Shown: positions 19,882 to 33,036, numbered from the stretch's first letter. The stretch: DNA of 64,000 nucleotides from Agriotes lineatus (GCA_940337035.1 CALNHX010007773.1:1-64000), one strand, 5' to 3'. Notes: generated by a model from the sequence alone, not told the origin. A program made the numbers and translations.

Positions 19882-22132
19882 TATAGTTGGCGACCTAAAT
19901 GTATATTCATTATGTTACACAACTGAAAAAAATAGTCTTTTTGACTTATTTGAATGTTATAATGTAAGATCTCTTTTAAACACTCCAACCAGAATATTTA
20001 GAAGTCAAACAGGTATTAGTTCTACAGAAATTGATTATATAATCACAGACATACCTGACATCATAAAAACATTCAATATAGACTGCGGTGTATCGGATCA
20101 CAACATGGTCGGATTTGTTTGGGAGCAGTCATTACAAATCAGTGATGTAAATAGTATACTTCTTTGTCGTGAATTCTTCGAATTTGGTTACCGAGAATTT
20201 GAAAAAATAATGACCGATTTTAGCCATGTCCTGTTAAATCTTGACTTTTACAACAATTATAATATTGATGTTGTGTTTTTACTTAAAGGATATGTCCAAC
20301 AAATTGAGAGACCTCAATTGGTTGCGTAAACGGGTGAATTCTGATGCCTTAAATTATATTTATAAAGAGAGAAAAAAAGAACTTAAAAATATCATAACGG
20401 CGGAAAAGCAGTTTTTTAATGATAGCGTAATTAATAATTCTCAAAATAAATCTAAAAGCGTTTGGAGACTGGTTAATGATAAACTAAAAGGTGGTTGTAA
20501 GACCTCTCCAAAAATTGAGCTGAATATTAACGGAAAAGTCATCTCCGATAGTCGGTCGGTGGCTCAATATTTTGCCCTGTACTTTGGAAATGTTGTTAAT
20601 GTGCAATTAAACGCACAATTTCCCAATGGTTTGTCAAATGCGTGTACAACTTCTAAGCTTAAAAACAGTTCTATGGTATTTATCCCTGTTTTTGATTATG
20701 ATATCCAAAAGCTATATTTGACTCAAGAAACAAAAAGTCGACTGGGTTTGATGAAATTCCCATGTCATTACTCAAAAAATGTAGTAATATTTTGTCTCCC
20801 ATATTGGCAACGATTTTAAATAAATCCGTACTTTCTGGTACTTTTCCTGAGCGTTTAAAGGTAGCTCTCGTTCTACCAATATATAAAAAACAAGACCCCA
20901 AAATGATTGAAAACTACCGACCGATATCTCTACTTAGTTGTATATCTAAGATATTTGAAAAAGTAGTTTGCAACCAAGTGTTTAGTTTTCTTAATATGAG
21001 AGGACTAATCACAACCTGTCAACATGGATTCAGAGAGAAATTTTCTACAGGAACTGCCAGTACCGGGTTTGTACAACATATTTACAACTCTACTGATCAA
21101 AATGAATTTACTGCTGGAATCGTTTTCGATTTATCCCGTGCATTTGATGTTGTAAATCCAGCTTTCGTTGCTGATAAAATGAATGCACTCGGCTTAAGGG
21201 GCTCTCTGAATAAATGGTTGGTGTCATTTTTTGTAAATAGGAACTTTATTGTGAAAAATAATGATGTATACTCCGACGTACATTGTTTAAAATTAGGTAC
21301 GCCTCAAGGCAGTGTTCTTGGCCTGTTGATTTTTCTTTTGTACATAAATGACCTGCCTGAGCACATCAGTTTTGGCAAAACTTTTATGTATGCGGATGAT
21401 ACAAGTATAATAGTAAGTGACAAAGATCCTAATATCCTCAGCATAAAAATAAGTCAAATTATTAATGATTTCACACTGTGGTGCACCAAGAACAATTTAA
21501 TTATAAATATGTCTAAAACTGTTCTTGTTGAGTTTTACCCAAAATTTAAGTCACCCGGACTCCGGGATATTATAGTTGGTGACAAGAATATAACAAAGGT
21601 TACTGGCGCCAAATTTCTTGGCATTTGTATAAATAATAATTTTGACTGGTGTAGTCATATAAATGATATGTGCTTAAGACTCAATCGTAATTTTTTTGCT
21701 ATTTTAAACCTAAAAAATGATTTTTCAATTACAGCACTCATGTCTGCTTACTACGGACTTGTATATCCTATTTTATCATTCCATATTTTGTCATGGGCAC
21801 AGGCTCAACATTTTAATAGAGCATTTGTTTGTCAAAAAAGAATAATTAGGTTGATTTTTGGCATACAACCTAAAGATTCATGTAGAAGAATATTCAGTGA
21901 AAATAAAATTTTAACCGTCGTTAGTATATATTTATATAAGTTATTATGCTATGTATACGTAGATAAAGATACTTTTGTCTTAAATGGTGACAACCACCAA
22001 TATAACACTCATAACAAAGATGATATTAGAGCTCCTGATTTCAATCATTTTTACTACAAAAAATCTATGTATTACGCCGGTCAAAATACTTCAATCTTTT
22101 ATCGGCTGAACTACGACAAACAAAAACTCTAA
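19882..22132 (+). pseudogene. ORF2 of element B: endonuclease end and reverse transcriptase
   Basis: Continues the endonuclease cut at 7724, with VGDLNVYSLC, then TEIDYIITD and CGVSDHNM (the SDH active-site motif). A linker with LRDLNWLRKR leads to the reverse transcriptase: ENYRPISLLSCISKIFEK, catalytic FDLSRAFDVV, TPQGSVLG and MYADDTSII. The C-terminal region ends LNYDKQKL. Frameshifts lie near 20310 and near 20730, and the usual LGP after the PQG motif is LGL. Inactive. Element A was inserted between the two halves of its endonuclease. Confidence 0.85.
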
Positions 22133-22401
22133 CTATATTTAAGAGAAAACTAAGAGACTTCTTACTTCAGATTGCTTGTTATTCTATTAATGAGTTTATT
22201 GAGCACTGTGTTAAACGTGAACCGACCTGACCCTTTAGTGCATATTTTTATTTTGTGTATTGCTATATGCCTACTAACTATACTTAGCGTCTTTTATATT
22301 AAATTTTGGACTTGTCTGAATTGTTTTTATATACTTATTTGTATGTAGAAGCTACAATATGGACTAATAAATTCTTATCTTATCTTATCTTATCTTATAC
22401 A
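22133..22401 (+). other. 3' UTR and (CTTAT)n tail of element B
   Basis: Non-coding sequence ending in five CTTAT-type units (about 22372-22398), the 3' tail of B. Element C sequence follows immediately. Confidence 0.75.
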
Positions 22402-24138
22402 GAATTTCTTGATTCACTGGAGCACTCAATTTCTCTGACTATACCCATTTCAAATGAAATTATATGTGTAGGAGACTTTAATATAGATGACTTAAATATT
22501 TGTAACCCTGCTAGAATAAAATTATTTTCTAGGTTGGATGCTTTGGGATATAAGAAAATAATTGATAAACCTACGCGTATTACTAAATCTACTTCAACAA
22601 TGATTGATCTAATTCTGGTGAATATGGAAACAAATGTTAGCGATTTTGGTGTAATAAAATGTGCATGGTTTATCAGATCGTTGTTTGACTTACGCTAAAT
22701 ATCTCATAGATGAAAAACTTCATAAAAAATCAATTTTGTATACCTATAGAGATTTTAGCCAATTTAATTACGCAATTTTTAACGCTGAAGTTCAGTCTTT
22801 ACCATTGAGTACAATATACGATTTACATAATGTAAAGGATAAAGTGCATTTTTTAATTAGCAATATTGTAAATCTATTTAATTAACACACAATAGTTAAA
22901 ACAATAAAAATTTCAAAACCAATAGCTTCGTGGATGACTGATAACATTAAATTGATGATACCACTTCGCAATAAAGCTTTACAAAAATTTAAAAAAAACG
23001 CCTGGGCATTGGAAATATTACAAATTTCTTTCCCAATTACACCAATTTTGCTGTCAAACAGGTCAACAAAACGTACATAAATTATCAAATATATGTGAAC
23101 GGCCCTCAATCGTTGTGGAAAGAACTGAAAACAGCACATATTTATTTTAAAGCTGACAATTTTGCTATTCCTCCTGATCTTAGCGATGTAAATGAAATAA
23201 ACAATATATTCCTAAATACTGCTAAACCAACAACCTCTAATAATTATTGTGATATTTTGCGCTTTTACAATAACAACTTATTTAAAGATTTCATGTCTAA
23301 ATTTACTTTTACTCCTATTTCCAATGAAGATGTTATAAAAATTATGGCTACTATAAAGACAAATGCAGTTGGATCTGACAATATAAGTGTAAACATGTTA
23401 AAGCTATGCTGCCCGTATTAATTCCCTATATAACTAACATAGTAATTTACAGCATCGACCAATCTTTATTTCCGGAAGCATGGAAAAAACAGCTCAAGTT
23501 GTTCCATTGCCAAAAATTAGACAACCTCGTGATTATAAAGACTTACGACCTATAAGTATATTACCTTGTTTGTCTAAAGTGCTTGAAAAAGTAATGGCAG
23601 AACAAATACGTCAGCATGTGGAACAACACTTCATTCTGCCGGAAACAGAGTCAGGTTTTAGACCCGGATATAGTTGTGTAACTTCACTACTTAATATAAC
23701 TGATAATATATGTACTGCCATTGACAACAATAAATTATCAATTATTTTAATGCTCGATTATGCTAAAGTATTCGATACAATCAAGCATGATATTTTGATA
23801 TCAATATTCCATCACATTGGGTTTAGTGTTTCAGTAAAACAGTTTATTGAGAGTTATCTTACAAATAGAACTGAGGCTGTTATTCCAAATAATTACAAAT
23901 CAAATTTATTACCAGTCACACTTGGCGTCCCCCAGGGATCAATACTTGGTCCTCTTCTATATATAATATATACTTTTAGCCTAAAAACTTCTCTAGACCA
24001 CTGTGCATTTCATATGTATGCTGACGACACGGAATTGCAATATAATTTTAAACCAGAAAATGTTGACAGAAATTAATCCAGACCTAAACAATTTCTTTAA
24101 CTCCTCTGAAAAGATTGCTTAATAATTAATCCAAATAA
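22402..24138 (+). pseudogene. non-LTR element C: partial endonuclease and reverse transcriptase
   Basis: Starts inside an APE-type endonuclease (EFLDSLEHS, then IICVGDFNIDDL, then STMIDLILVNM). It continues through a decayed linker to a reverse transcriptase with KDLRPISILPCLSKVLEK, catalytic LDYAKVFDTIKHD, GVPQGSILGPLL and HMYADDTEL. At least three frameshifts (near 22665, 22885-23095 and 23415-23480) break it. The thumb is cut at about 24138, where a SINE begins. The upstream half of its endonuclease was not found left of element B, so C may be 5'-truncated or rearranged. It belongs to a lineage different from A and B. Confidence 0.8.
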
Positions 24139-24346
24139 ATGTTTTTCTATTTTAGTACTCAGCCAACGGCCGTTAGGGGCGTCGCAGTACATTTTATGGG
24201 GACTTCCAACCCCACTAACGACTGTCATGATGTTATTATGACATCAGGGACCAACTATTTCCGTGACAGCCGTATCACGAGGCGCCGAGAGAAGCAACCA
24301 TGGAACTCCCATCCAACTCAACACTTTTATCTATCGGAGTTAAAAA
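24139..24346 (-). mobile_element. 5S-rRNA-related SINE, copy 1
   Basis: On the minus strand it shares with 31170-31355 the segment TGGATGGGAGTTCCA(C/T)GG, then CACGGAAATAGTTGGTC and CATGACAGTCGTTAGTGGGG. Its 3' part is longer (CCCCATAAAATGTACTGCGA...), and it ends AGTACTAAAATAGAAAAACA. The 5' promoter part is partly deleted in this copy. Confidence 0.65.
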
Positions 24347-26877
24347 ACTGCTGTTAGTTCAGCTAGATTTGTTCCTTAAAAAGTTAACAAAGCTGCAACT
24401 TACTTGGGAGATAAAGACACAACTAAAAAACTAAATATAGAGAATAGACAATGGAAATAAAAATGAACTTATGGAACAATTGCAAAGATGTCGCCCTTGT
24501 CGGCTTCGAACCTAGAAAAATCTCGAAGAAACGTATTGAAAAATAACAAAAAGACGAACTAAAATACATAGAGATATTAGGTCAGACATAAAGTTCGAGA
24601 ATTGATACAAAACAAGGTGCAAAACTAGACCATCGCATTATATACACTGTGGTCTTTATCTCGTTACAACACATATTACGTCCAGCGTTTTTTCATAAGT
24701 CTTTAACATTTTAAATAAATTAATTTCATAGTTGCCGCTGCGGCAAATGATATTGGGTTGTTTGTCTTGTTAGGATTCCAAAGCGCCGCTTTACAAATTT
24801 TTGCCCTTGGTCGCCACATATGTGAACTTCTCGAACGCCTGGGTAAATTTTAAGCTGCCTTTTTATTGGTTTAGCTAGTTTTGAATTTAAAATAGATGCT
24901 TTTTTTCTGAAATTTCCGAGTACGCAACTTAGAGCTGGGACATAACTTTTTCGCCCACCAGGTCCCATTTTCCATAAATCGTAGCTTTTCTGATTTATGT
25001 GCCCCGACGGGACCTCTGAGTGTCGCCCCATGGATGGATTTCTCTCATCAGAGCCGTCTCCATAGAGTCAGCTTTAGTACTGTTGTTGGATCGCCGCAGC
25101 CGCCGAGTATTTTGAGATGTGGTACTTTACAAAAATCTTTGTTTAGTTTCACAAGGTGCAACGCTTTAATATTGACAATTCGAGTAATCGCGAAAGTCTC
25201 AAACAGTATATGGAATTATACAATTCGCAATATCGACAAAGCGAGCAGGTTACGGTTGAACACTTCCACTTAAATCGTCAGGCCAGAACTGAATTCTATT
25301 TTGAGATTTGACAGTTTGTGGAAACCCGTCGATAAATAAATTAAAGAGCTGCGGATGTTATAGTTCAAGGTTAGCACTTTCCAAGTTTTCAAACTGACAC
25401 TATTACAGAAACTAACTTAACAATTAAAATTTGTTTGTATAAACACGCACATACAAAATGTTTATTTAAAACATATGGAAAATCCCCAAAATTTCCAAAT
25501 ATCTTCTTGAAATTTCCAAATTTCTAAAGAAACATAAACCCAAACTAACCTAACCCGATCCTAAAACCAAAGAAACAGTAGTTACTTGCTTATTGTATAC
25601 ATATGGCAATTTTAATTAAGCAATTAGCATACTTAATCAATATAAGTCAACAAATAGAAATATTAAATGCATATCCATACCTTTAGGAATTGGTTTTGAG
25701 AAGACTTACGAGAAGTCGCATGCTGTTATTTGCAATAATAATTACCTAATTACCAGATTTCATGCTGTGGCTTTTGTTTGTTAAGAATAGTAAAGTGGTA
25801 AATCCAGATGACACATATACACTGTGTTGCAAGCGGTAAATAATGCTATTATTTATAAATGCATTACATTCGGTGAGGTCTAATCGACAATTCTATCCGC
25901 GAGTGTCTCTCTGGTGTGTGCCTCCCTACCCACACACAAAGGAAAGCCCCGTATATGCAAGCGGTATAAGGGCGACCCAAGGAAGCAGGTAAAGGCACAT
26001 GACTTTTATGAATTTTATACAGCACATGTTCACAAGACCGCACTCATTCCCGTGACGGAGATGTTACAGCTGGTTGAGTAGGAAGAAACGGCTCGACTTG
26101 GTAAACTCTCGGCCGCCGTTTGAGCTTCCGAGCTATAGTAGCAATGCTGTCAAGTATCCGAGGCGAGGGCTGTCATTAGAAGTGTCGCATCGGCCATCTG
26201 TACTAGTATTTGAGACGAGTTCTGGCAGTCGATAGATGTGTTACATCCGAGACGGGTCAGGCCGTCCATTGAGGTATCGGGCAGACTTTCAATGTATAAC
26301 TAATACAAACTGCCACTAGCCGACCGCACGAAGATTACCCAGAAAACTGCCTATGAGCTACCTTATCGCAGGAGGACGTACATCATGGACAACAGATGCA
26401 AGCAGTCAAAAGTGCAGTAAGGTATAAATGCTGCAGCAGAAATTTGCGGTAGAAAGTTCAGTTTCTACCGTTCCTTGTCAAACGTTTACACGATTTCTAC
26501 GAATAGTCACCACAAGCTCCTTTGTCTCGGCAACTGTTACATCGGTGCCCGGTGTCTAGATGCTGGGCTGACTGAGATGTTGACGGATTCGTGGTATACT
26601 GATCAGCGGCCACAGCTTCGGCGGATGAATCAGCATTGATACAGTTCCGGTGGGTGACTTGGGCAGTCACCAATAGGGGCGGATAGTCTCTGAACCATGC
26701 TGGGTTTACAAGGGTATAGCGCAACGTGGGTGTTAGCCACTCGTATTGTAACAGGTATGGTTCCAAATAAGCGATGTAATTGCAGTAGATGCCCGGGAGG
26801 GGAAAGGTGATATGCTTCATTACCGATGCACCCCCAGTCTTGAAAATCACCAATATGTATATCCGCGAGTGTACTTT
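24347..26877. other. no confident gene
   Basis: Unassigned DNA. Minus-strand open frames at 24726-25031 (101 codons, basic) and 26497-26853 (118 codons) have no motif I recognise. Composition changes to a GC-richer patch at 25880-26870, bracketed by TATCCGCGAGTGT at about 25896 and 26860, which might mark an inserted element of about 960 bp. Confidence 0.3.
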
Positions 26878-27132
26878 AATCTATAGCTTTTAAAGTTAAT
26901 TGATGCTTTTCATTAAGTTTTTTTACTACTTCGCTCAATCTATTCCGTGCGCTTTTATGAATTTTGATCTTGCTTGCATAATCGCCGTATACTATTTGGG
27001 CATCGAATCTTCTGTAATAAGTTCTATAATAGTAATAGTTTGGTTTATTTTAAATTCGTGAATCTAGCGTTATTAAGGCGACAGTTCCTTGAAGCTGTTT
27101 TATTTATTAAAATCTTGATTTACTGTGGATTT

Positions 27133-27278
27133 TAATAATAATAATAATCACTTTATTACCATGTAAAAAACAAAATCTAAATACAATAATTTAAAAAAAA
27201 CTGGTAATCACAAGGCGAGATTCAGGTGGGTATAGGTAAATATCCTATACCCTCTGATCTTCCACCTAACCTTCAGTG
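27133..27278 (-). mobile_element. 3' end of a minus-strand LINE
   Basis: An AATAATAATAATAAT tail complement followed by CACTTTATTACCATG and about 110 bp of body is present here and absent from the matching place in the right arm (near 50200). Short 5'-truncated LINE insertion. Confidence 0.5.
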
Positions 27279-27952
27279 TTTAGCATTTCTGTTGCACTGT
27301 TAATGTGTGTATATGTTGTTTATTTTAGTATTTAACCGAGCCCTCTTCCGAGTGTGGACGTAGTTCGGTATATATTGTGTGTATTAAGGTACTGGTTTTG
27401 GGTAAATATATTATTAACGTTCGACACTAGTCCTTGTTGTTTGTCTTGGGCGTTTATTATCTATTTGCAGCCTGTTTTAATTCGTATTTAAACTACTTCG
27501 TGTAGATCAGCAGATTGTGTCACGGTAAGTTGTTGAACCTGATGCCCTTAACTATTGGTTTGTTACTGCTTATCACAATTTAAAAAGTTTATTGCGTATT
27601 GCATTATGCTTACGACTCCTTTTCAGCATTCTGTTCTGAGCTAGTTTTGAATATTAATTAGTTACGACGTTAATAGTAGACACTTTATTTTATTGTTGTA
27701 ATTTCACCGAAATTTTTGTTACAGATAATTAATTATTAACGTTATTGTTTTTTGGAATTTTATAACGATGCCTTTTTAAAATATCAATATAGTCAATATT
27801 ACCGTAGTAGCTATTTCTTATTAAAATAATAAATCAAAGTTAAGGTACTTAAAAGCTATCTATTTTTATTTTTTTAAGTACACTAAGCCAGTGAAATTTT
27901 GAATTTGGTTCATTCTTTTCACTCTTTTCTAATAGATCAACCTTTAGTAAAC

Positions 27953-28944
27953 TTTTTTTTTACTACCTCCCTCGTCTAAAAGACGAAGAAAGTATTGTAA
28001 TCGCGAAAAAATCACCTTCCTAAATTTCTGCAGATCTTCACGTTTCAGAGTTTCACAAAAAATCAAAAAGTTTCCACGATAACACCCTTCGCTTAAATAC
28101 AGCAGCGCGTCGCACACATATAAGCGAGTCTGCATAGCGCACTTAAATCTAGCTGACTATCGAGGATTGTATCCGCAGATGATGTAGAACGAATCCCTCC
28201 GCGGTAATTTTTTAAAATTTGATAATTGAGTTAATTTACATAAGCAAGTGTTAAGATATTTTTAGCTCTATTTTCCTTTGATTTTTAGGCCGCGAGCCGC
28301 ATAAATGCGCAAATTCCAAACCTTGAAATAGACGGGAAACGCATATTTGGGCGAGGCATCGACGTATATCGTAAAATCTATTGCACATAAATATATACAT
28401 CCTGCGTATGATATGTTTAAAAATGAATACAGAAATTTTTAGTGAAATAATTATCTGCATTGGTTTGTTGATGTAAAAAATATAATTAATTTTTATAAGA
28501 CATGCCCGGCTTGAAGGTTAAGCCAACTGAAATCGGACGATACGAACAGAACTCCATAGAATAGTAAGAAATTGGTCGGTGAATTTGTTCGCAGTCGCAA
28601 GCGCGGCGGTTCAAATTCCTCCGGTAACGGATTTTTGTTATTTGAAAATTTATTTAATTTATTAGAAACGTGAAGATATTTTTACTCCTAACTTAATTTT
28701 ATTTTTAAAATTACTTACTGCCGGTCTTATAAAGGCCACTAATCTGATGTTAACTTTAATTCGCTGTTAAAACAAACAAAAGCGCATCAAAACATCAGTG
28801 CTTATGACATTTTATTCATTAGTAAACAAATTTTGATGCGCTTTTGTTTATATTAACAGCGAATTAAAGTTAACGTCAGATTAGTGGCCTTTATAAGACC
28901 GGCAGTAAGTGTCACAATGCCGACGAGGGAAGTTCTGGGTAAAG
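27953..28944. other. about 990-bp insertion in left arm
   Basis: Absent from the right arm. It begins with TACTACCTCCCTCGTC...GAAAGTATTGTAATCGCGAAAAAATC, a motif shared with 43880-43920, and contains the foldback MITE at 28713-28920. No coding sequence recognised. Confidence 0.5.
28713..28920. mobile_element. 208-bp foldback MITE
   Basis: Near-perfect hairpin with arms of about 80 bp. The left end is ACTTACTGCCGGTCTTATAA and the right end its complement. Inside, TTAACTTTAATTCGCTGTTAA and GCGCTTTTGTT are mirrored. A diverged relative lies at about 33125-33275. Confidence 0.85.
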
Positions 28945-29273
28945 CCTTTAACAGATTTTTTTTCTCTGCTATCTCAGTGATCTACTAAAGTCATTTTTAT
29001 TTATTACTAAAAAATATGGTAAGCTAAGAATTTTCAAAATATTGGGGTTTTTCCCAATATTTTTAATTACTTAGATACTTAGAATTTTCCACTTTGATTT
29101 GGTAGAACTATGGGGTCCAGTCGTTGTTAAACTTTATATTGATTTAGTTTTCTACTATTCGAAATAAAAATGTACGACAATTCACACTTTTTTCACATGC
29201 ACATTTTTGAATAAGTTAAACGTTTTTCCTTGAATTGGGGACAGATTACAATCGCATATTCATATCGTAAGTA

Positions 29274-30820
29274 CACACACCGGCAAAATTAGAGGAACAC
29301 AAAAAAAGTAATATTTTCCCTATGTTTTAGGATATATATGACTCAATTTAGTTATAAATCTTACTTCTGCAGGTAAAATGAATAAAAAATAGCAATCTAA
29401 CATTAAATCTAGCCACCCATTTGAGCCTAATTAGCATTTGTTATATTGTTGACATATTGCTTGAGTTTTTGTGTTCTTGAAAACAAGTGTTTATTTCTTG
29501 GTTAGTTTACAACGAGGGTTTACGATTTTGTTCTTGAAAACGAGTGCTTATTTCTTGGTAGTTTAAAATGAGGGTTTACGATTTTGTTTTCTGTTGTTGT
29601 GAAAAATGTCCGATTTAACGGCAACTGATGTCGCTAGAGCTCTAACAATGATCGAAACAAGCTACACTTGCAGATCGGTCAGCAGAATCCAGGGAGTATC
29701 GGTATCTGTTGTGCATAGGAATGTACAAAGGTTTAGACAGACCGGTTCTTTCACACGAAGACGTGGCCAAGGTAGGAAACGAGCAACAACTGCAAGGGAT
29801 GGTCGCTTTATTACACTGCAGACTCTCAGAAATCGACGTTCAACGGCTGTTTAGACTAGAAATGTCTTAGAAGATGTGCGTCACGTAAGTGTAAGTGAGA
29901 GAACAGTTAGGAGAAGACTGAACGAGGTTGGATTGACTTCAAAAATTCCGAAAAACACCGATTTTGGACTTTAGAGCAGTGGGGTAAAGTTCTGTTCACC
30001 GAACAAAACCACTTTTGTATAAATGTGATTGATGTTAGAGAAAAAGTGTGGAGATGCCGAGGGAAGCGATATTTACAATGTACCATTGTCCTCATAGTCT
30101 CATATGGAGGAGGCTCACATATGGTTTGGGGTGGAATATGTTTGGGAGCACGTACGGAATTAGTGGTCATTGCAGGAGGTTCCCTGACAGGTGCACGGTA
30201 TATTATAGACATTCTGCAAGATCATGTTGTGCCATTTGCCCCATTTATAGGGGAGGATTTTGTCTTAATGCAGGATAACGCTCGCCCCCATGGTGCTCGC
30301 TGTGTTTCGGATTACCTACTCGAAGTTGGTATTCATTCCATGAATTGGGCAGCACGTTCTCCTGATATGAATCCCATCGAACACATATGGAACATATTGG
30401 GGAGACCGGTCCGGGCCAGAAATCCATCGATACAAACCCTAGATGGCACTAGTGGCAGAGTGGAACACTCTGCCTCAACAAACCATCGATGGCATCATCC
30501 ATAGTATGAGTAGACGTATGGAAGCAGTAATCAGAGCTCGTGGGGGTAACACTCGTTATTCATTACACCCATATGTTTAATACCATAATAAAAAAAGATA
30601 CTTTTTATAAGGAGAAGACAATTGTTTTTGTTCTGAAGTTTTTCATTGTACTCAGTAAAGTGTTTGAATTAGGTAGGTTCATCTGTTATATGGTTAATTG
30701 TTATTCTCTGAAGGTGTGTATTGCTAACATTAAAGATTAAAACATAATTCAGTTAAATAATGCTACAAAACATCCCAAAATATGGCTTTTTTTGTGTTCC
30801 TCCAATTTTGCCGGTGTGTG
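29274..30820 (+). mobile_element. Tc1-like DNA transposon, 1547 bp
   Basis: Inverted ends CACACACCGGCAAAATT(A/G)GAGGAACACAAAA flanked by a TA duplication (29272-29273 and 30821-30822). A 58-bp tandem duplication lies in the 5' UTR (about 29474-29587). The transposase inside is broken. The element is absent from the right arm of the inverted duplication, so it inserted after that event. Confidence 0.92.
29606..30504 (+). pseudogene. Tc1-type transposase, broken
   Basis: The N-terminus (MSDLTATDVARAL, then RIQGVSVSVVHRNVQRF) is the paired-like helix-turn-helix, followed by basic RRRGQGRKRAT. An in-frame stop lies at 29852-29854. After the second DNA-binding part (SERTVRRRLNEVG), roughly 60 bases are missing near 29945. 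The catalytic region then reads W-TLEQWGKVLF with TEQNHF where the family has SDESRF, so the first catalytic Asp is Glu. The second Asp (LMQDNARPH) and the Glu (DMNPIEHIW) are retained. A frameshift near the C-terminus truncates it. Non-functional; it could only have moved by trans-mobilisation. Confidence 0.88.
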
Positions 30821-31169
30821 TATTTGTACTGTTCTATTTTTAATGTATTGGTTAAGATTATATCTATAAATCATACTGTTACTGCGATAGATTGATTAAT
30901 ATTGTTATTAAGGTTTGTCGACAAGTTTTTAACAAGAGTTTCTTTTGATCTGCTTTCTTTCTGAAAATCATCGTGTCACTGCTATGTTTTCAAAAGATTA
31001 CTCTTATTGGTTAACAATGGAACAATCGCAACCTTCAAGATGCTCTCTTTTTTATTGTGACTGTGGCGGTTATAGACAACTTTGTTGTTAAAATGGCAAT
31101 ACTTAATTGTAACCAATCTATATGGACACATACATAGCACACCCTGTTTAACCGTGTATCTTTAACAAC

Positions 31170-31355
31170 TCCATCATAGTAGAGTTAAGCAACGCTCTTT
31201 CTGGTCAGAACGTGGATGGGAGTTCCACGGCTGCATTTCTCGTCGGCTCGTGGTACGGCTGCCACGGAAATAGTTGGTCTCGAATGTCATAATAACATCA
31301 TGACAGTCGTTAGTGGGGTTGGAAGAGTACGAAATAAAATAAAATAAATAAAAAA
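31170..31355 (+). mobile_element. 5S-rRNA-related SINE, copy 2
   Basis: The head reads AGAGTTAAGCAACGCT...TGGTCAGAACGTGGATGGGAG. This parallels the internal promoter of 5S rRNA (A box AATTAAGCAGCGTC, C box GTTAGTACTTGGATGGG). A body shared with 24139-24346 follows, ending GAGTACGAAATAAAATAAAATAAATAAA, an A-rich tail. This fits the 5S-derived SINE3 class. Confidence 0.65.
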
Positions 31356-32864
31356 TTTCCCACTTAACATTTCAGGGTTGTCAAGGAGTGAAGACAATTT
31401 TTCAGGGCAAACCATTCTTGTTATTTTTTGTGTAAAAGTTCCAGAAAGTTAAACAAATGTTTATTACTACTGATAAAACTGAGTATTATATTAATTTATG
31501 ATTGCAGCTGTTTAAGCTAACTCATTGTTCAATAAGTTGTGTTACGAACACGAATTTTTGTATACACTACTCTATAACATGATCTATTTATTAAATATGC
31601 GAGTTAAAACAATTGTACCATTTTCCGTAACTGTGGCGCATTTGTATTCCCACTTTAACGATTACAAAACTTAGCAATTTTACCAATGGTTGCATGTATG
31701 ACTAACTATACATCTTTATACTTTTTTTATATAAGGACTAGTGTTTTTGGTGATTAGTGTAGTTGACTTCTCTGAAGCAAAAACAGTGGTCGTATAAACT
31801 TAGCAAGATTTCTACTGACAAATAAGCAAAAAGGCTCGTTTCACAAGGTCTAGCAATTCGATTAAGGAAAGTGTTAATATGTTGCCAGTCCTAATCTCCC
31901 GATTAGTTTTGTAGACGGATTCTTAAATATGTAGTACACTCGTAAAAACATTTATTTTCTACTTTAAAAGATAGTGAAGTTTGGTATACAGACTACCAAA
32001 CGAGAAAAATAAAAAGAAATGTTTTTTGTGATGCATGTCTCAGTCCATGAAATTTAAAAGGAAAATTAATATGGTTGTCGGTATTTGTATTTTTGTTGGG
32101 CTAATATAGTACTTTAATTTTAAAATATTCCAAAGGCGAGTAAATTGTTGCACTAACTATAGGTTCAATTATTTGCTTCTAAAAACCGCAGTTATTTTCT
32201 AATACATAAGGCAGATAATCATTCTTTAAAATATTATTTCTAGCGAATCGGGTAACAATTATTTAGTATTTTCAACATTGAGTTTATGTACTTGGTTATA
32301 AAAATGGCAGTGTGTAGTAGTATAGTAAAATATAGGCCTTACAAAATATCGAAAAAGAAAGTGAGAAACAAATACACACTAATAGCAACGTATTTACTTA
32401 GAAATGAAGAGTGCGAGTGCAAAATGTTCAAATTTTTCACACAAAGCATAGAATATCTCGATATGTAAAATGATCTGACTATGTTCTGCATATTTCTAAT
32501 ACTTGCACTTTTTATGTACGATTGTACGATGTATTTTCTCGTGCGATTTTTTATTTTGAGAACTTTTAATTTGTAAAAAAACATTTTTTAGGATTGTTAA
32601 GATCGTGTAGAAATCTTGATATGGATGGTGTTCGAAACAATAGAAGATTTAAATAAAAAATATCATTTGGATTCAATTTAAAAATGTTCTTTGTTGTTAT
32701 CAATACAATAAACAATGTTGTCTGCCTCTTCTTCTCTTTTCTAAACCGTATATTCGCTAATCTTTTCATTTGGCCAGCCCAATTACATTTTTTGCAGCAC
32801 ATTGTTATAGCACTCCCAATATCAGGAAATGGACCATTAGAAGAGAAGGAAACTCCTCTCCAAT
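31356..32864. other. duplication-arm DNA without genes
   Basis: Matches the right arm in two pieces (31490-32330 inverted, 32330-32600 direct). No coding sequence recognised. Confidence 0.5.
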
Positions 32865-33036
32865 GAGAAGGACACAATTAACTGCAGTAACTTCAAATAT
32901 AAGGATGTTATTACCAGAAGAGCAACTACTTGAAGTAGAAGAAGCGGTAGAGAAAATGACATGGGTTATGATAGCAGTATCGGAAAGAAGACGATCTGGT
33001 AAAACATTGAAAAAAAGGTGGAATGGTGGGGAATAG
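32865..33036 (+). pseudogene. LINE endonuclease fragment
   Basis: The frame reads TSNIRMLLPEEQLLEVEEA, then MTWVMIAVSERRRSGKTL. This is the first strand-helix unit of an APE-type LINE endonuclease (usual pattern NVRTL..E..L.ELE.A...WD-I-LSEVRR.GE). Only this piece is present. It may belong to the same LINE lineage as the reverse transcriptase remains at 36195-36900. Confidence 0.5.

Noticed and set aside
28575..28632. tRNA-like B box GGTTCAAATTCCTCC
   Set aside because: No convincing A box or stems upstream.
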